Shown: one piece after another, positions 40,800 to 51,809 of the stretch
How the letters are laid out: each line of letters starts with the position of its first letter
Numbering within the stretch: position 1 is the stretch's first letter
From: JAVVHH01 sp963835135
GTDB lineage: Bacteria > Pseudomonadota > Alphaproteobacteria > Acetobacterales > Acetobacteraceae
DNA: 64,000 nt
Direction of reading: 5' to 3'
NCBI GenBank assembly: GCA_963835135.1
Contig: CAWIEF010000002.1
Coordinates: forward strand, 558,001 to 622,000
Notes under the pieces: model-generated
Databases searched by the model: none
Seen by the model: only the letters and a program-made list of their open reading frames with translations
What the model was told of the DNA's origin: nothing
Made by a program: the position numbers and the translations under genes

Positions 40800-41369
40800 A
40801 TGACGCGGCACGGGGATGTCGCGCCATCGATGTTCGTCCAACCTGCGCCGGTCCTCGCCGCCATGCTGATCGGCGTCACGCTCCTGGTCGACGGCGTCGG
40901 CGGCGTCATCGTCGAGACCGAGGCTTACGACATGCTCGACCCAGCCTCCCACAGCTTCCGCGGTCCGACTCCCCGCAATAGGGCCATGTTCGGCCCGGTC
41001 GGCCACGCTTACGTGTATCGGTCCTACGGCATTCACTGGTGCTTGAACCTCGTCTGCGGCGGCGAACCCGGGTGCGCGGTTCTGATCCGGGCGCTCCGGC
41101 CGACGCACGGCCTCGACGCGATGCGGGCGCGCCGCGGCCTCGATGCGGAGCGACTTCTGTGCAGCGGGCCCGGACGTGTCTGCCAAGCGCTCGCCATCTC
41201 GGCGGCGCTCGACGGCCACAGCCTGTTCGCGCCACCGTTCCAGTTGATGCCCGGCCCTGCTCAGGACGTCGTCACCGGACCGCGCATCGGTCTGACCCGT
41301 GCCGCCGACACGATGTGGCGCTTCGGCCACCGCGGTTCGCTCTTTCTCAGCCGGCCGTTCCGCTCCTGA
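40800..41369 (+). CDS. DNA-3-methyladenine glycosylase (AAG/MPG family)
   Basis: This 189-residue base-excision glycosylase removes alkylated purines such as 3-methyladenine and hypoxanthine. The catalytic Glu is in GGVIVETEAY, followed by FRGPTPRNRAMFGPVGHAYVYRSYG and CSGPGRVCQALAI, all typical of the family. It is monomeric and cytoplasmic. No Shine-Dalgarno sequence precedes the ATG. The next gene, hemW, starts 18 bases downstream. Confidence 0.93.
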   Translation: MTRHGDVAPSMFVQPAPVLAAMLIGVTLLVDGVGGVIVETEAYDMLDPASHSFRGPTPRNRAMFGPVGHAYVYRSYGIHWCLNLVCGGEPGCAVLIRALRPTHGLDAMRARRGLDAERLLCSGPGRVCQALAISAALDGHSLFAPPFQLMPGPAQDVVTGPRIGLTRAADTMWRFGHRGSLFLSRPFRS

Positions 41370-41387
41370 GACCCTATATGGGGATCG

Positions 41388-42533
41388 ATGGACCTTGCCC
41401 TCTACATCCACTGGCCATTCTGCCTGGCCAAATGCCCCTACTGCGACTTCAACAGCCATGTTCGCGACCGCATCGACCAGACCCGCTTCGCCCGGGCGCT
41501 CCGCGCTGAGCTCGCCTGGGAGGCCGCCCGCCTTGGGCGCCGTCGCCTCGCGTCCATCTTCTTCGGCGGCGGTACGCCCAGCCTCATGGACAGCTCCACC
41601 GCCGCGCGCCTGATCGAAGATGCCACTACCCTGTTCGACCCGGCCCCAGACCTCGAGATCACCCTCGAAGCCAACCCGACCAGCGTCGAAGCCGCTCGTC
41701 TGGCCGATTTCCGCGACGCCGGCGTGAACCGCATCTCGCTCGGCATCCAGAGCCTCGACGAGACCGCGCTCCGCTTCCTCGGCCGGCAGCACTCCGCGCG
41801 CCAGGCCATCGCGGCGCTCGAAGCAGCCCGCGCCTCGTTCCCGCGCATCTCCTTCGACCTGATCTATGCCCGGCCCGGGCAGGACCTGCCGGCTTGGCGG
41901 GCCGAGCTCGACCACGCGCTCTCCCTCTGCGCCGACCACCTCTCACTCTATCAATTGACCATCGAGCCCGGCACCGTATTCGAGGGCATGCACCGCCGGG
42001 GTGAGATCGCACTGCCCGACGACGACGTGGCGGCCACGCTCTATGCCGAGACGGAGGCGATTTGCGACCGCCACGGCCTCGAGGCCTATGAGATCAGCAA
42101 CCTTGCCCGGCCCGGCGGCGAGAGCCGGCACAACCTGGCCTATTGGCGCTACGGCGACTACGCCGGCATCGGCCCCGGCGCCCACGGCCGGGTCACGCTG
42201 GGACCTGACCTCGTCGCCACCCGCCGCCACCGCGCGCCCGAGCCCTGGGCCGACCGCGTGGAGCAGCATGGCCACGGCAGCACCGCCGAGGAGGTCGTCG
42301 CCCCCGCCGACCGCGCCCGCGAGATGCTTCTCATGGGCCTCCGCCTCAGCGAAGGGATCGACCTCGCCCGCTTCGCCGCCCGCACCGGGCTGCCGCTCTC
42401 GGCCGCAATCGACGCGGACGTGCTCCGGCAGGCCATCGACACGGGATACCTCACGCACACCGACGCGCATTTGGCCGCCACTCCGGACGGTAGGATGCGG
42501 CTGGATGCCCTGCTTGCCGCTTTGCTGCTGTAA
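41388..42533 (+). CDS. hemW: Radical SAM haem chaperone HemW
   Basis: This 381-residue protein is HemW, formerly annotated as oxygen-independent coproporphyrinogen oxidase. It binds haem and delivers it to proteins. The [4Fe-4S] motif CLAKCPYCDF (Cys at CxxxCxxC), FFGGGTPSLM and LEANPTSVEAARL are visible, and the HemN C-terminal domain ends the protein. It lacks the extra N-terminal region of true HemN. It is encoded upstream of grpE-dnaK-dnaJ on the same strand. Confidence 0.92.
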   Translation: MDLALYIHWPFCLAKCPYCDFNSHVRDRIDQTRFARALRAELAWEAARLGRRRLASIFFGGGTPSLMDSSTAARLIEDATTLFDPAPDLEITLEANPTSVEAARLADFRDAGVNRISLGIQSLDETALRFLGRQHSARQAIAALEAARASFPRISFDLIYARPGQDLPAWRAELDHALSLCADHLSLYQLTIEPGTVFEGMHRRGEIALPDDDVAATLYAETEAICDRHGLEAYEISNLARPGGESRHNLAYWRYGDYAGIGPGAHGRVTLGPDLVATRRHRAPEPWADRVEQHGHGSTAEEVVAPADRAREMLLMGLRLSEGIDLARFAARTGLPLSAAIDADVLRQAIDTGYLTHTDAHLAATPDGRMRLDALLAALLL

Positions 42534-42573
42534 CAGCTTGTTCCTACGCTCCCGCTGACCTACCTGTGCCTCC

Positions 42574-43143
42574 ATGAACACCGACCCCAACGCCGCGCCG
42601 GGGCTGGACCCCGACGCCTCCGCTCCGCCCGCCGAACCGGCGGCCGACGCGGAACCCGTCACCATCGAGCAACTGACCCGCGAGCGCGACGACTACGTGG
42701 ACCGCTGGAAGCGTGCGGAGGCGGAAATCGTCAACGTCCGCGCCCGCGCCAAGCGCGACGTCGACGACACGCGCCAATATGCGGTCCAGAAGTTCGCCAC
42801 CGACATCGTCGAAGCCGCCGAAAACCTCCGCCGCGGCCTGTCGAGCCTGCCGGCGCCCGAGCCCGGCGAGCCCGACATCGTCACCAAGCTGCGCGAGGGC
42901 CTCGAAGGCGTGGAGCGCAACTTCATCGGCATCCTCGAGCGCAACGGCATCAAGCGCAGTGATCCGACCGGCGAGCCCTACGACGCCAACTTCCACCAGG
43001 CGATGAGCGAGCAACCCTCGGCCGAGCACAAGCCCGGCACCATCATGCAGGCTTGGACCCAAGCCTGGACCCTGAACGGCCGCTTGCTGAAGCCCGCCAT
43101 GGTCGTGGTCGCCACGCGCGACGGCCAAGAAGCCGCGGCCTAA
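42574..43143 (+). CDS. grpE: Nucleotide exchange factor GrpE
   Basis: This 189-residue GrpE releases ADP from DnaK. An acidic disordered N-terminus precedes a long helix (ERDDYVDRWKRAEAEIVNVRARAKRD) and a C-terminal beta domain with DPTGEPYDANFHQAMSEQ. It is encoded 114 bases upstream of dnaK on the same strand. Confidence 0.95.
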   Translation: MNTDPNAAPGLDPDASAPPAEPAADAEPVTIEQLTRERDDYVDRWKRAEAEIVNVRARAKRDVDDTRQYAVQKFATDIVEAAENLRRGLSSLPAPEPGEPDIVTKLREGLEGVERNFIGILERNGIKRSDPTGEPYDANFHQAMSEQPSAEHKPGTIMQAWTQAWTLNGRLLKPAMVVVATRDGQEAAA

Positions 43144-43157
43144 TCCGCCGTTCCACC

Positions 43158-43186
43158 CTTGTCCGGGCCGCCTCTGAATAATACAT
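43158..43186 (+). promoter_or_regulatory. Candidate dnaK promoter (heat-shock-like)
   Basis: CTTGTC (43158-43163) and ATACAT (43181-43186) are separated by exactly 17 bases in the grpE-dnaK gap. The CTTG core fits alphaproteobacterial RpoH-type -35 boxes. The -10 is only a partial match. Confidence 0.35.
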
Positions 43187-43257
43187 GCGGTTTCGATAAC
43201 TCTAAGGGCGACCTGCGGTGCTTCGGGCCGTGAGCCGCCGCTACGAAGGAGAGAGTA

Positions 43258-45180
<1,923 letters not shown>

Positions 45181-45196
45181 CCTACGACGCCCTAAG

Positions 45197-45232
45197 CACC
45201 CTCTCCCTTGGGGGAGAGGGCAGGGTGAGGGT
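45197..45232. repeat. REP-like palindrome between dnaK and dnaJ
   Basis: CCCTCTCCC, TT and GGGGGAGAGGG form a nine-pair hairpin followed by CAGGGTGAGGG. This is the wording of a palindromic repeat found in many proteobacterial genomes. It lies between the dnaK stop and the dnaJ start and could modulate dnaJ expression relative to dnaK. Confidence 0.6.
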
Positions 45233-45261
45233 CCTCGCGCGGGATCCTGAGCAGACCGAGG

Positions 45262-46407
45262 ATGGCCGAGGTGTCCACAAAACAAGATTTCTACACGACT
45301 CTCGGCGTGTCCCGAGATGCCAGTGCGGACGACCTCAAGAAGGCGTATCGCAAGCTGGCCATGCAATTCCATCCGGATCGCAACCCGGGCGACAAATCTG
45401 CCGAGGCCAAGTTCCGCGAAGTCAGCGAAGCCTACGAGATCCTCAAGGACGACCAGAAACGCGGCGCCTACGACCGCTTCGGTCACGCGGCGTTCGAGCA
45501 GGGCGGGGGCGGCGCGCCGGGCGGGTTCGCGGGCGGATTCAACTTCGAAGGTGGGCTGGGCGACATCTTCGAGGGCCTGTTCGGCGACATGTCGGGGCGC
45601 GGCCGGCGTCCCCGCGGTGGCTCCGACCTTCGGACGCAGGTCGAGATCGACATGGTCGAGGCCTTTGCCGGTATCAAGAAACAGATCCGCGTGCCCACCC
45701 GCGTCAAATGCGAAGTCTGCGACGGCACCGGGTCCGAGACCCGGTCGCGCGAGAACTCCACGTGCGGCACCTGCCGCGGCGCGGGGAAGGTCCGCGCGCA
45801 GCAGGGCTTCTTCCTCGTCGAGCGCAGCTGCCCGACCTGCGGCGGCACGGGCCGGGTGATCCGCAACGCGTGCAAGGTCTGCCAGGGCAACGGAACCGTC
45901 CAGGGCGAGCGGACGCTGCAGGTCGCGATCCCCGCCGGTGTCGAGGATGGCACCCGCATCCGCCTCACCGGCGAGGGCGAGGCGGGTCCGCAAGGGACGC
46001 CGCCGGGCGACCTCTACGTCCATGTCGGCGTTCGCCAGCACGAGATCTTTCAGCGGGACGGGGCTAACGTTTATTGCCGCGTGCCTCTGCCACTGACCCG
46101 GGCAGCCCTCGGCGGCGAGGTCGAGGTCCCGTCGATCGACGGCACTCGGGCGAAAGTGAAAATCCCCGCCGGCACCCAGACTGGCGAGCAGTTCCGCCTG
46201 CGCGCCAAGGGCTTCTCCATGCTTCGCAGCGCCGAACGCGGCGACATGTACATCCAGGTCGCCGTCGAGACGCCGCAGCATCTCAGCCGCCGCCAGCGCG
46301 AACTCCTCGAGGAGTTCGAACGCGAAGGCGAGGGCAACGAAAAGGGAAATCCCGAAAGCGACGGCTTCTTTGCCAAGGTCGCGAAGTTCTTCGACGGCAC
46401 CGCCTAG
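45262..46407 (+). CDS. dnaJ: Chaperone protein DnaJ (Hsp40)
   Basis: This 381-residue type I DnaJ has the J domain (about 9-74) with HPDRNPGD, a Gly/Phe-rich linker, and four zinc motifs CEVCDGTG, CGTCRGAG, CPTCGGTG and CKVCQGNG. Substrate-binding C-terminal domains follow. It stimulates DnaK ATPase. The end overlaps the convergent oxidoreductase gene by four bases. Confidence 0.97.
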   Translation: MAEVSTKQDFYTTLGVSRDASADDLKKAYRKLAMQFHPDRNPGDKSAEAKFREVSEAYEILKDDQKRGAYDRFGHAAFEQGGGGAPGGFAGGFNFEGGLGDIFEGLFGDMSGRGRRPRGGSDLRTQVEIDMVEAFAGIKKQIRVPTRVKCEVCDGTGSETRSRENSTCGTCRGAGKVRAQQGFFLVERSCPTCGGTGRVIRNACKVCQGNGTVQGERTLQVAIPAGVEDGTRIRLTGEGEAGPQGTPPGDLYVHVGVRQHEIFQRDGANVYCRVPLPLTRAALGGEVEVPSIDGTRAKVKIPAGTQTGEQFRLRAKGFSMLRSAERGDMYIQVAVETPQHLSRRQRELLEEFEREGEGNEKGNPESDGFFAKVAKFFDGTA

Positions 46408-47390
46408 AGGTCGACCACCACCCGCCCACGTATCGTCCCCGCCACAATGTCCGCCGCCACGCGGGGCGCCTCCTCCAGAGTCACGTGCCGGGTCATCCGC
46501 GCCAATGTCCCGCGGTCCAGGTCCCGGTCCAGCCGCGCCCATGCCTCGATCCGGCGTGCCTTCGACGCCGAGACCGAGTCGATCCCCGCCAGCGTCACCC
46601 CGCGCAGGATGAACGGCATCACCGTGCCTGGCAGGTCGCTCCCCTGCGCCAATCCGCACGCCGCGACGACGCCGTCCCGCCGCGTGCCCGCGAGCACGTT
46701 CGCCAACGTGTGGCTGCCGACGCTGTCGATCGCCGCCGCCCACCGCTCCTTGCTCAGGGGCCGGCCCGGTCCGGCCAGCTCCGCCGCATCCATCACATCT
46801 GCCGCCCCGAGTGCGCGGAGATAGTCGCCCTCCGTGTCTGCCCGCCGTGATGAGGCCACCACCCGGTAGCCGGCCGCCGCCAGCATCGCGATCGCGACGC
46901 TCCCCACGCCGCCCGCCGACCCCGTCACCAGCACATCGCCGCGGCTCGGCCCGATCCCCAGCCGCTCGAGCGCCAACACCGACAGCGCCGCGGTATAGCC
47001 CGCCGTTCCGATCGCCATCGCGTCGGCCGCAGTCAGCCCATCCGGCAGCTTGACCAGCCACTGCGACGGCACGCGGGCCCGTTCCGCAAGGCCGCCATCG
47101 TGTGTCTCGCCCACGCCCCAGCCATTCAGCACGACGGTGTCGCCCGCGGCGAACTCCGGGCTCTGGGACGAGATCACCTCGCCTGCGAAATCGACACCCG
47201 GGGTCATCGGGGAACGCCGCAAAATCGGAGCCGTCCCGGTCAGCGCAAGCCCGTCCTTGTAGTTGATCGTCGAATGGCTGACCGCGACGGTGACGTCACC
47301 CTCCATCAAAGCAGCGTCGTCCAGGGTCACGATCTCGACCGTCGGCGGCTCCCCCCTGGTGACCCGCAGCGCTCTGAACGGTCCCGTCAT
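46404..47390 (-). CDS. YhdH/AcuI-type NADPH oxidoreductase
   Basis: This 328-residue medium-chain dehydrogenase/reductase lacks the zinc-binding residues of alcohol dehydrogenases. It matches the YhdH/YhfP group, whose AcuI members reduce acryloyl-CoA. Motifs include SHSTINYKDGLALTG, TPGVDFAGEV and the NADPH site TGSAGGVGSVA. Its start overlaps the DUF2891 gene stop by four bases, so the two are co-translated. The real substrate is not certain. Confidence 0.85.
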   Translation of the reverse strand: MTGPFRALRVTRGEPPTVEIVTLDDAALMEGDVTVAVSHSTINYKDGLALTGTAPILRRSPMTPGVDFAGEVISSQSPEFAAGDTVVLNGWGVGETHDGGLAERARVPSQWLVKLPDGLTAADAMAIGTAGYTAALSVLALERLGIGPSRGDVLVTGSAGGVGSVAIAMLAAAGYRVVASSRRADTEGDYLRALGAADVMDAAELAGPGRPLSKERWAAAIDSVGSHTLANVLAGTRRDGVVAACGLAQGSDLPGTVMPFILRGVTLAGIDSVSASKARRIEAWARLDRDLDRGTLARMTRHVTLEEAPRVAADIVAGTIRGRVVVDL

Positions 47391-48352
47391 TCATGTCCCC
47401 CTGTCTCGTCGAGCGCCAGCATGGCGAAGCTGGCGAGCCAGTGCTCGCCCATGTAGTGCCCCGCCAGATGCGGCATCGCCGCGTCCCGATGCGCGCGCGC
47501 GATCGGGCCGAAGCCTGGGCGCGCCAACGAGTCCATGCACCACGCGCGGCTCAAATTCAGTCCATCCAGATGCGCGATCTTACCGTCCGTGCGGTCGCTC
47601 GCGCGCGCCGGCGTCTGCAGCACGCCCGGCAGCGCCGGCATGAACCGTTCGAACCAGCCGTCGAACCGCTCCGGATGCAGCCGGCGCATGCACTCCGCCT
47701 CGATCAGCGCCGGCGAGAGGAAATCGTCCCCGCTCGGCTCACCCCACGCCGTGCAGTTCGCGTCCGCCCCATACCATCCCCATGCCGTCTCCTGCAGCAG
47801 GGCCCGCAACCCGGCGTCCTCGTAATCCGCCGCCAGCCGCAACGCGAAGGCCGTGTTCCCATGCGTGCCCGTCCGCACGGGATAAGTCGCGATCGGCAGG
47901 AACGCCGTGAACCGCGCCGCGATGATCTCGGCCAGCGGCTGCAGCGCTATGCTCCACCGGGGGTCCGGCAACGCTGCGAGTTCCGCCGCGAGCTTCAACA
48001 GCCAGGCCCATCCGTACGGCCGCTCATACCCGCGCGCACTGTTGCGCTCGAAGTAGCGACACTCCCCCGCCACCTTTTCCATTACTAGGTGCCGGTCGAA
48101 CAGCGCCGCGATCGTCCCGGCGCACGCTGCGTGCGGGAAGCGCCGCAGCACCCGCGCCAGCAGCCAGTAGCCGTGCACGCAGGAATGCCAATCGAAGCTG
48201 CCGTAGAACACGGGGTGGAGCGCGGCTGGCGTCCCCGCATCCTCCGCCCCGTCGAGCACGTGCCCGGGTTTATTGGGATACTCCCGCTCCACATGGCCGA
48301 GCGCGATGACGGCGAAGGTTTCGGCGAGCGAGGCGGTCAGGGCGGGAGTCAT
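47387..48352 (-). CDS. DUF2891 family protein
   Basis: This 321-residue protein matches the DUF2891 family by pattern: HPVFYGSFDWHSCVHGYW near the N-terminus, PYGWAWLLKLAAEL in the middle and HLDGLNLSRAWCMD near the end. The many conserved Trp, His and Asp residues suggest an alpha/alpha-barrel carbohydrate-processing fold, but no activity is established. I chose ATG 48352 over an upstream in-frame start at 48409. It precedes the YhdH-type reductase on one transcript. Confidence 0.75.
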   Translation of the reverse strand: MTPALTASLAETFAVIALGHVEREYPNKPGHVLDGAEDAGTPAALHPVFYGSFDWHSCVHGYWLLARVLRRFPHAACAGTIAALFDRHLVMEKVAGECRYFERNSARGYERPYGWAWLLKLAAELAALPDPRWSIALQPLAEIIAARFTAFLPIATYPVRTGTHGNTAFALRLAADYEDAGLRALLQETAWGWYGADANCTAWGEPSGDDFLSPALIEAECMRRLHPERFDGWFERFMPALPGVLQTPARASDRTDGKIAHLDGLNLSRAWCMDSLARPGFGPIARAHRDAAMPHLAGHYMGEHWLASFAMLALDETGGHE

Positions 48353-48461
48353 GCGGGCGAGCCTACAAGATCGCACCCTCTTGCACAGCCGCACCGCTTG
48401 CTGGTCCACGCAGAGAAGACTGCGACGTGGACGGGCGACTACCGCACGCCCGAGCGAGGTC

Positions 48462-48764
48462 TCACATCGACGCGGTGCCGGTCTGGGTCAGCAACGCCAC
48501 CGGCGGCGATGTCGCCAGCCTGCCGGCGGCGTCGACCGCGGCGACCGTAAACACGTATCCGGTGGCTTGCGTCAGCCCGTCCACCGCGAACCTCGTCTCC
48601 ATCGTCCGCCCGATCGCCACGCCGTTCCTGAACACCGTGTAGCCTTCGAGGGCGGCCGCGCAGGTCGCTGCCGTCCAGCGTAAGACCGCCGTGTCGACAC
48701 CCGCGCTGGCGGCAAGATCGATCGGAGCAGACAATAGGATCGGGTCGTCGATCGCGAGCGTCAT
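48462..48764 (-). CDS. Free-standing fibronectin type III domain protein
   Basis: This 100-residue protein is almost entirely one FN3-like beta-sandwich: TAVLRWTAATCAAALEGYTVFRNG is followed by the typical TGYVFTVAAVDAAGR strand pair. No signal peptide is visible. The start MTLAIDDPILLSAP has GGAACAG upstream. It lies 60 bases after the large glycosyltransferase gene on the same strand, so it may be translated from the same message. A binding or scaffold role is inference. Confidence 0.6.
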   Translation of the reverse strand: MTLAIDDPILLSAPIDLAASAGVDTAVLRWTAATCAAALEGYTVFRNGVAIGRTMETRFAVDGLTQATGYVFTVAAVDAAGRLATSPPVALLTQTGTASM

Positions 48765-48824
48765 TGCCGCTGTTCCATGCCGTTGCGCGTCGTGGACGCT
48801 TGCAGGAATGCGTGCCGAGCGCAA

Positions 48825-51647
48825 CTAAAAATTGCAATGCAGCAATGTCACTCGCGGGTTCAGGCGGGCTTTCCATCCGGTATCGGTCCGTAGCCGATGG
48901 TCCGCGCCATCGAGCGCAAGCCATGGATTGTAGAATGGATCGATCCCGCCGACGAAAGCCGGCCAGCGCGCCCGGAACCGCGTTTCGTCTTCGGTCGGAT
49001 CGGCGAGCGCCTTGTCCATGGCCCGCGTGGCCGACTCATGATGTCGCAGCACGGTGTGCCCGTCGTATAAGACCCGGAGCCCGGCGGCCCGCAGCCGGAG
49101 GCAGAGATCGGTATCGTTGAACCCGACCGCGAACGCCTCGTCGAAGCCGCCCACCTGTTCGAATGCTGCCCGCCGCATCATCATGCAGGCGGCCGTCACC
49201 GCGGAGTAATCGCGCACGCTGGTCAGGCTCGAATTATAGCCGGGGTTGCGCGATCCGTCCGGCGCGTCCGGCTCGGCGAACCGCATCGCGTGGTCCGCAG
49301 TGCCGCCGAACCCGACGATCACCCCGGCATGCTGCACCCGCCCATTTCCATACAGCAGCAGCGGCCCCACCGCGCCGACCTCCGCTCTGCCGGCCAGGCT
49401 GCGCAGCCGCCCGAGCCACCCGGGCCCGATCGACTCGATGTCGTTGTTGAGAAACAGCACGTACGACGCCGTCCTGCCCTCTGCCGCCACCGCGAGGTTA
49501 TTCATCGCCGCGAAGTTGAACGGCCCCTCATAGGGCAGCACCGGGTACGACCCGCTTGCCAGGTAGGCGACGCTGGCCGGGTCCGTCGACTGATGGTCCA
49601 CGATGACGATCCGGTACCGCTCGCCCGCAGCGGTCGCTTCGATGCTCTCGATGCAGCGCTGCAGCAAGTCGACCCGGTCCCTGGTCGGAATGACGATCAA
49701 GACCTCGCCGCCATCATCGGGCCAGTCGACCCGGAACTGGTTGAACCCCAACCCGGCCCGCACCGCGGCATGCCGGCCCAACCGACCCAGATGCCGCTCG
49801 ATCGCCCCCTGCGTCGCCGCCATCACCTCGTCTTGCCGCTGGTGCCCCGCGCTCCCCGGATGCGTCCGCCACCGGTAGAGCACGCGCGGCACATGCACGA
49901 CCGCCGGCACCCGCTCTGCTGCTCGCAGGACGAAATCCACGTCCGCCGATATCGGCATCGCCTCGTCGTAGCCGCCGATCGCCAGCGCGACGTCCCGCCT
50001 CACCGCCACCAGGTGCACGAAATAGGGGTGCGACAGATAATAGTCGTGGCTCCACGCCGGCCGCGCCCGATGCTGCACGACCTGGTCCAGCGACGGCCCG
50101 GTCAGAACCTCGTCGCTGTAGATCAGCCCGGCGCCCGTCTGCTGCGCCGCCTGCGCCAAGTGATAGACCGCATCCGGCTCGAGCGCGTCGTCATGATCGA
50201 GGAACGCGACATACTGCCCTTGCGCCACCGCCAGGCCTGCATTGACCGCCTGCGCGATGCCGCCGCTCCGTTCCCGCCGCACCACCCTGACGCGAGGGTC
50301 CTGCGCCGCCGCCTGCAGCACCTCGGCAACCTGCGCCCCGGCCGACCCGTCATCGACGCAGATCAGTTCCCAATGGTCGGACCACTGCCCGATGACGCTG
50401 CCGATGGCCTCGGCGAGCCACTCGCGCCGGGTCTCGTGGATCGGCATGACGATCGAAATCAGCACGTCTCGCACCCGCCGGGTGAGCCGCCGCCGCAGCC
50501 TCGCCAGCACCGCCGGCGCCGGGCTCCGACGCGCCAGGAACGCCGCCACGTTCTGGTTCAGCGCAACCCGCCGGGGAGAGCCCTGCAGCGTCAGCCCGGT
50601 CTCGGCGATCGTCAGCACCACCTCGCGCCCGACCAGCCACGCCGCCGGCCGGTTCAAGAGCAGATGGAAGCCGCAGCGCGCCGTCGGCAGCCCGGCCTCG
50701 GCGACGTCGCCCCGATACAGATCGGCCAGGCCGGCGCCCACGACCTCCCCGTCGCACAACGCCTCGACCTGCACCGGCTGGCCCAGCGCCGCCAGGTCGA
50801 TCGCCCATCCACCGGCGGAAAAGCCGTCCACCCCGTCGAAATACCCGACATGACGCGGCGCTGCCGGCCGCACGAACGGGCTCCCGCCCAGGCTCGGCCC
50901 GCCGCCCGCGACCCGCACGTCGATAGTCGCTACCCGGTCGAGCGGCGCCGGCACCGTCACGTCGAACCCTGCCAGCCCATCGCCGAAGCCGGAGGCAGCC
51001 ACATCCTGGCGCCGTCCGTCGGCCACCAGTGTCGTCGCCAACTGCCCGTCCACATACAGCTCGAGCGCGACCCGTTCCCCAGGCCGTTCCCGCTCGACCG
51101 CCCAGCCCCGCACCCGCCACGGCTCGGACGGTTCGAGAAAGCCGACATGCCGGAACGCATCCGCCGGCACGAGCAGCACCGGCGCCAGCAGCAACTGGCC
51201 CACCATCGGCTGCAGCGCCACCCCCTCGATCCCCGGCGGCAGCCGGCTGATCTCGAGATCGAACGCGAACGATCCGTCCGCCTGCCGGCGCGCGAACCCG
51301 TCCGCATAGCGCAGCCCGTCGGCGACCAGCGCCACCGGCAGCGCGGCCCCGGCCGTCCCCTCCGCATCGAAGGCCCCCACGACCCGGCGCTCCCGGACCG
51401 CCCAACCCCGCCAGTGCACGGGCCGGACCGCATCCAACGCGACGGGCGCCGCGAGCATCGAAGCGCCGTCCTCGACCGAGACGACGTCGAGCAGCCGCCC
51501 GAACACATGCGAGGGCATATCCCAGACAAAGCCGCTTGGTGTCGAGGCAACCACGGCTTGCACGACGCCGTCGAGCACAATGCCCACCGCGCTCGGCCCC
51601 GCCGCCCAGGATCCGCGCAACCGGGCGGGCTCGACCGTCATGGTCAT
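48825..51647 (-). CDS. Large glycosyltransferase with two GT2 domains
   Basis: This protein of about 940 residues has an N-terminal half (about 1-390) of repeated beta-rich modules with GWAV and GWAI motifs. Two GT-A glycosyltransferase domains follow: one with ISIVMPIHETRREWL and the DxD-like FLDHDDALEPD, and one with VIPTRDRVDLLQRC and FLNNDIES plus the GFNDTDLCLRLRAAG acceptor region. Such double enzymes build surface polysaccharides. I chose ATG 51647; a TTG at 51722 and ATG at 51686 are in frame. It is divergent from the rhamnose operon. Confidence 0.8.
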   Translation of the reverse strand: MTMTVEPARLRGSWAAGPSAVGIVLDGVVQAVVASTPSGFVWDMPSHVFGRLLDVVSVEDGASMLAAPVALDAVRPVHWRGWAVRERRVVGAFDAEGTAGAALPVALVADGLRYADGFARRQADGSFAFDLEISRLPPGIEGVALQPMVGQLLLAPVLLVPADAFRHVGFLEPSEPWRVRGWAVERERPGERVALELYVDGQLATTLVADGRRQDVAASGFGDGLAGFDVTVPAPLDRVATIDVRVAGGGPSLGGSPFVRPAAPRHVGYFDGVDGFSAGGWAIDLAALGQPVQVEALCDGEVVGAGLADLYRGDVAEAGLPTARCGFHLLLNRPAAWLVGREVVLTIAETGLTLQGSPRRVALNQNVAAFLARRSPAPAVLARLRRRLTRRVRDVLISIVMPIHETRREWLAEAIGSVIGQWSDHWELICVDDGSAGAQVAEVLQAAAQDPRVRVVRRERSGGIAQAVNAGLAVAQGQYVAFLDHDDALEPDAVYHLAQAAQQTGAGLIYSDEVLTGPSLDQVVQHRARPAWSHDYYLSHPYFVHLVAVRRDVALAIGGYDEAMPISADVDFVLRAAERVPAVVHVPRVLYRWRTHPGSAGHQRQDEVMAATQGAIERHLGRLGRHAAVRAGLGFNQFRVDWPDDGGEVLIVIPTRDRVDLLQRCIESIEATAAGERYRIVIVDHQSTDPASVAYLASGSYPVLPYEGPFNFAAMNNLAVAAEGRTASYVLFLNNDIESIGPGWLGRLRSLAGRAEVGAVGPLLLYGNGRVQHAGVIVGFGGTADHAMRFAEPDAPDGSRNPGYNSSLTSVRDYSAVTAACMMMRRAAFEQVGGFDEAFAVGFNDTDLCLRLRAAGLRVLYDGHTVLRHHESATRAMDKALADPTEDETRFRARWPAFVGGIDPFYNPWLALDGADHRLRTDTGWKARLNPRVTLLHCNF

Positions 51648-51809
51648 CCGGGCACGTCGCTCGGTGGGGGAGCAGATGGAGCGCATCGATCCAAATGGTT
51701 GGGGAGTCCTGAACTTACACAACTCACACCGATGTTAAAGCGCCGCCGCCGCTCCAGGGCTCATGGCCCGCGGCGTTGCGTCGTCGACGACCCTGACGTA
51801 ATTGAGGCC

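Noticed and set aside
49290..51809. Long plus-strand extension upstream of rfbB
   Set aside because: It is antisense to the large glycosyltransferase. RfbB homology begins only at the ATG at 51810, so the rest is a shadow.
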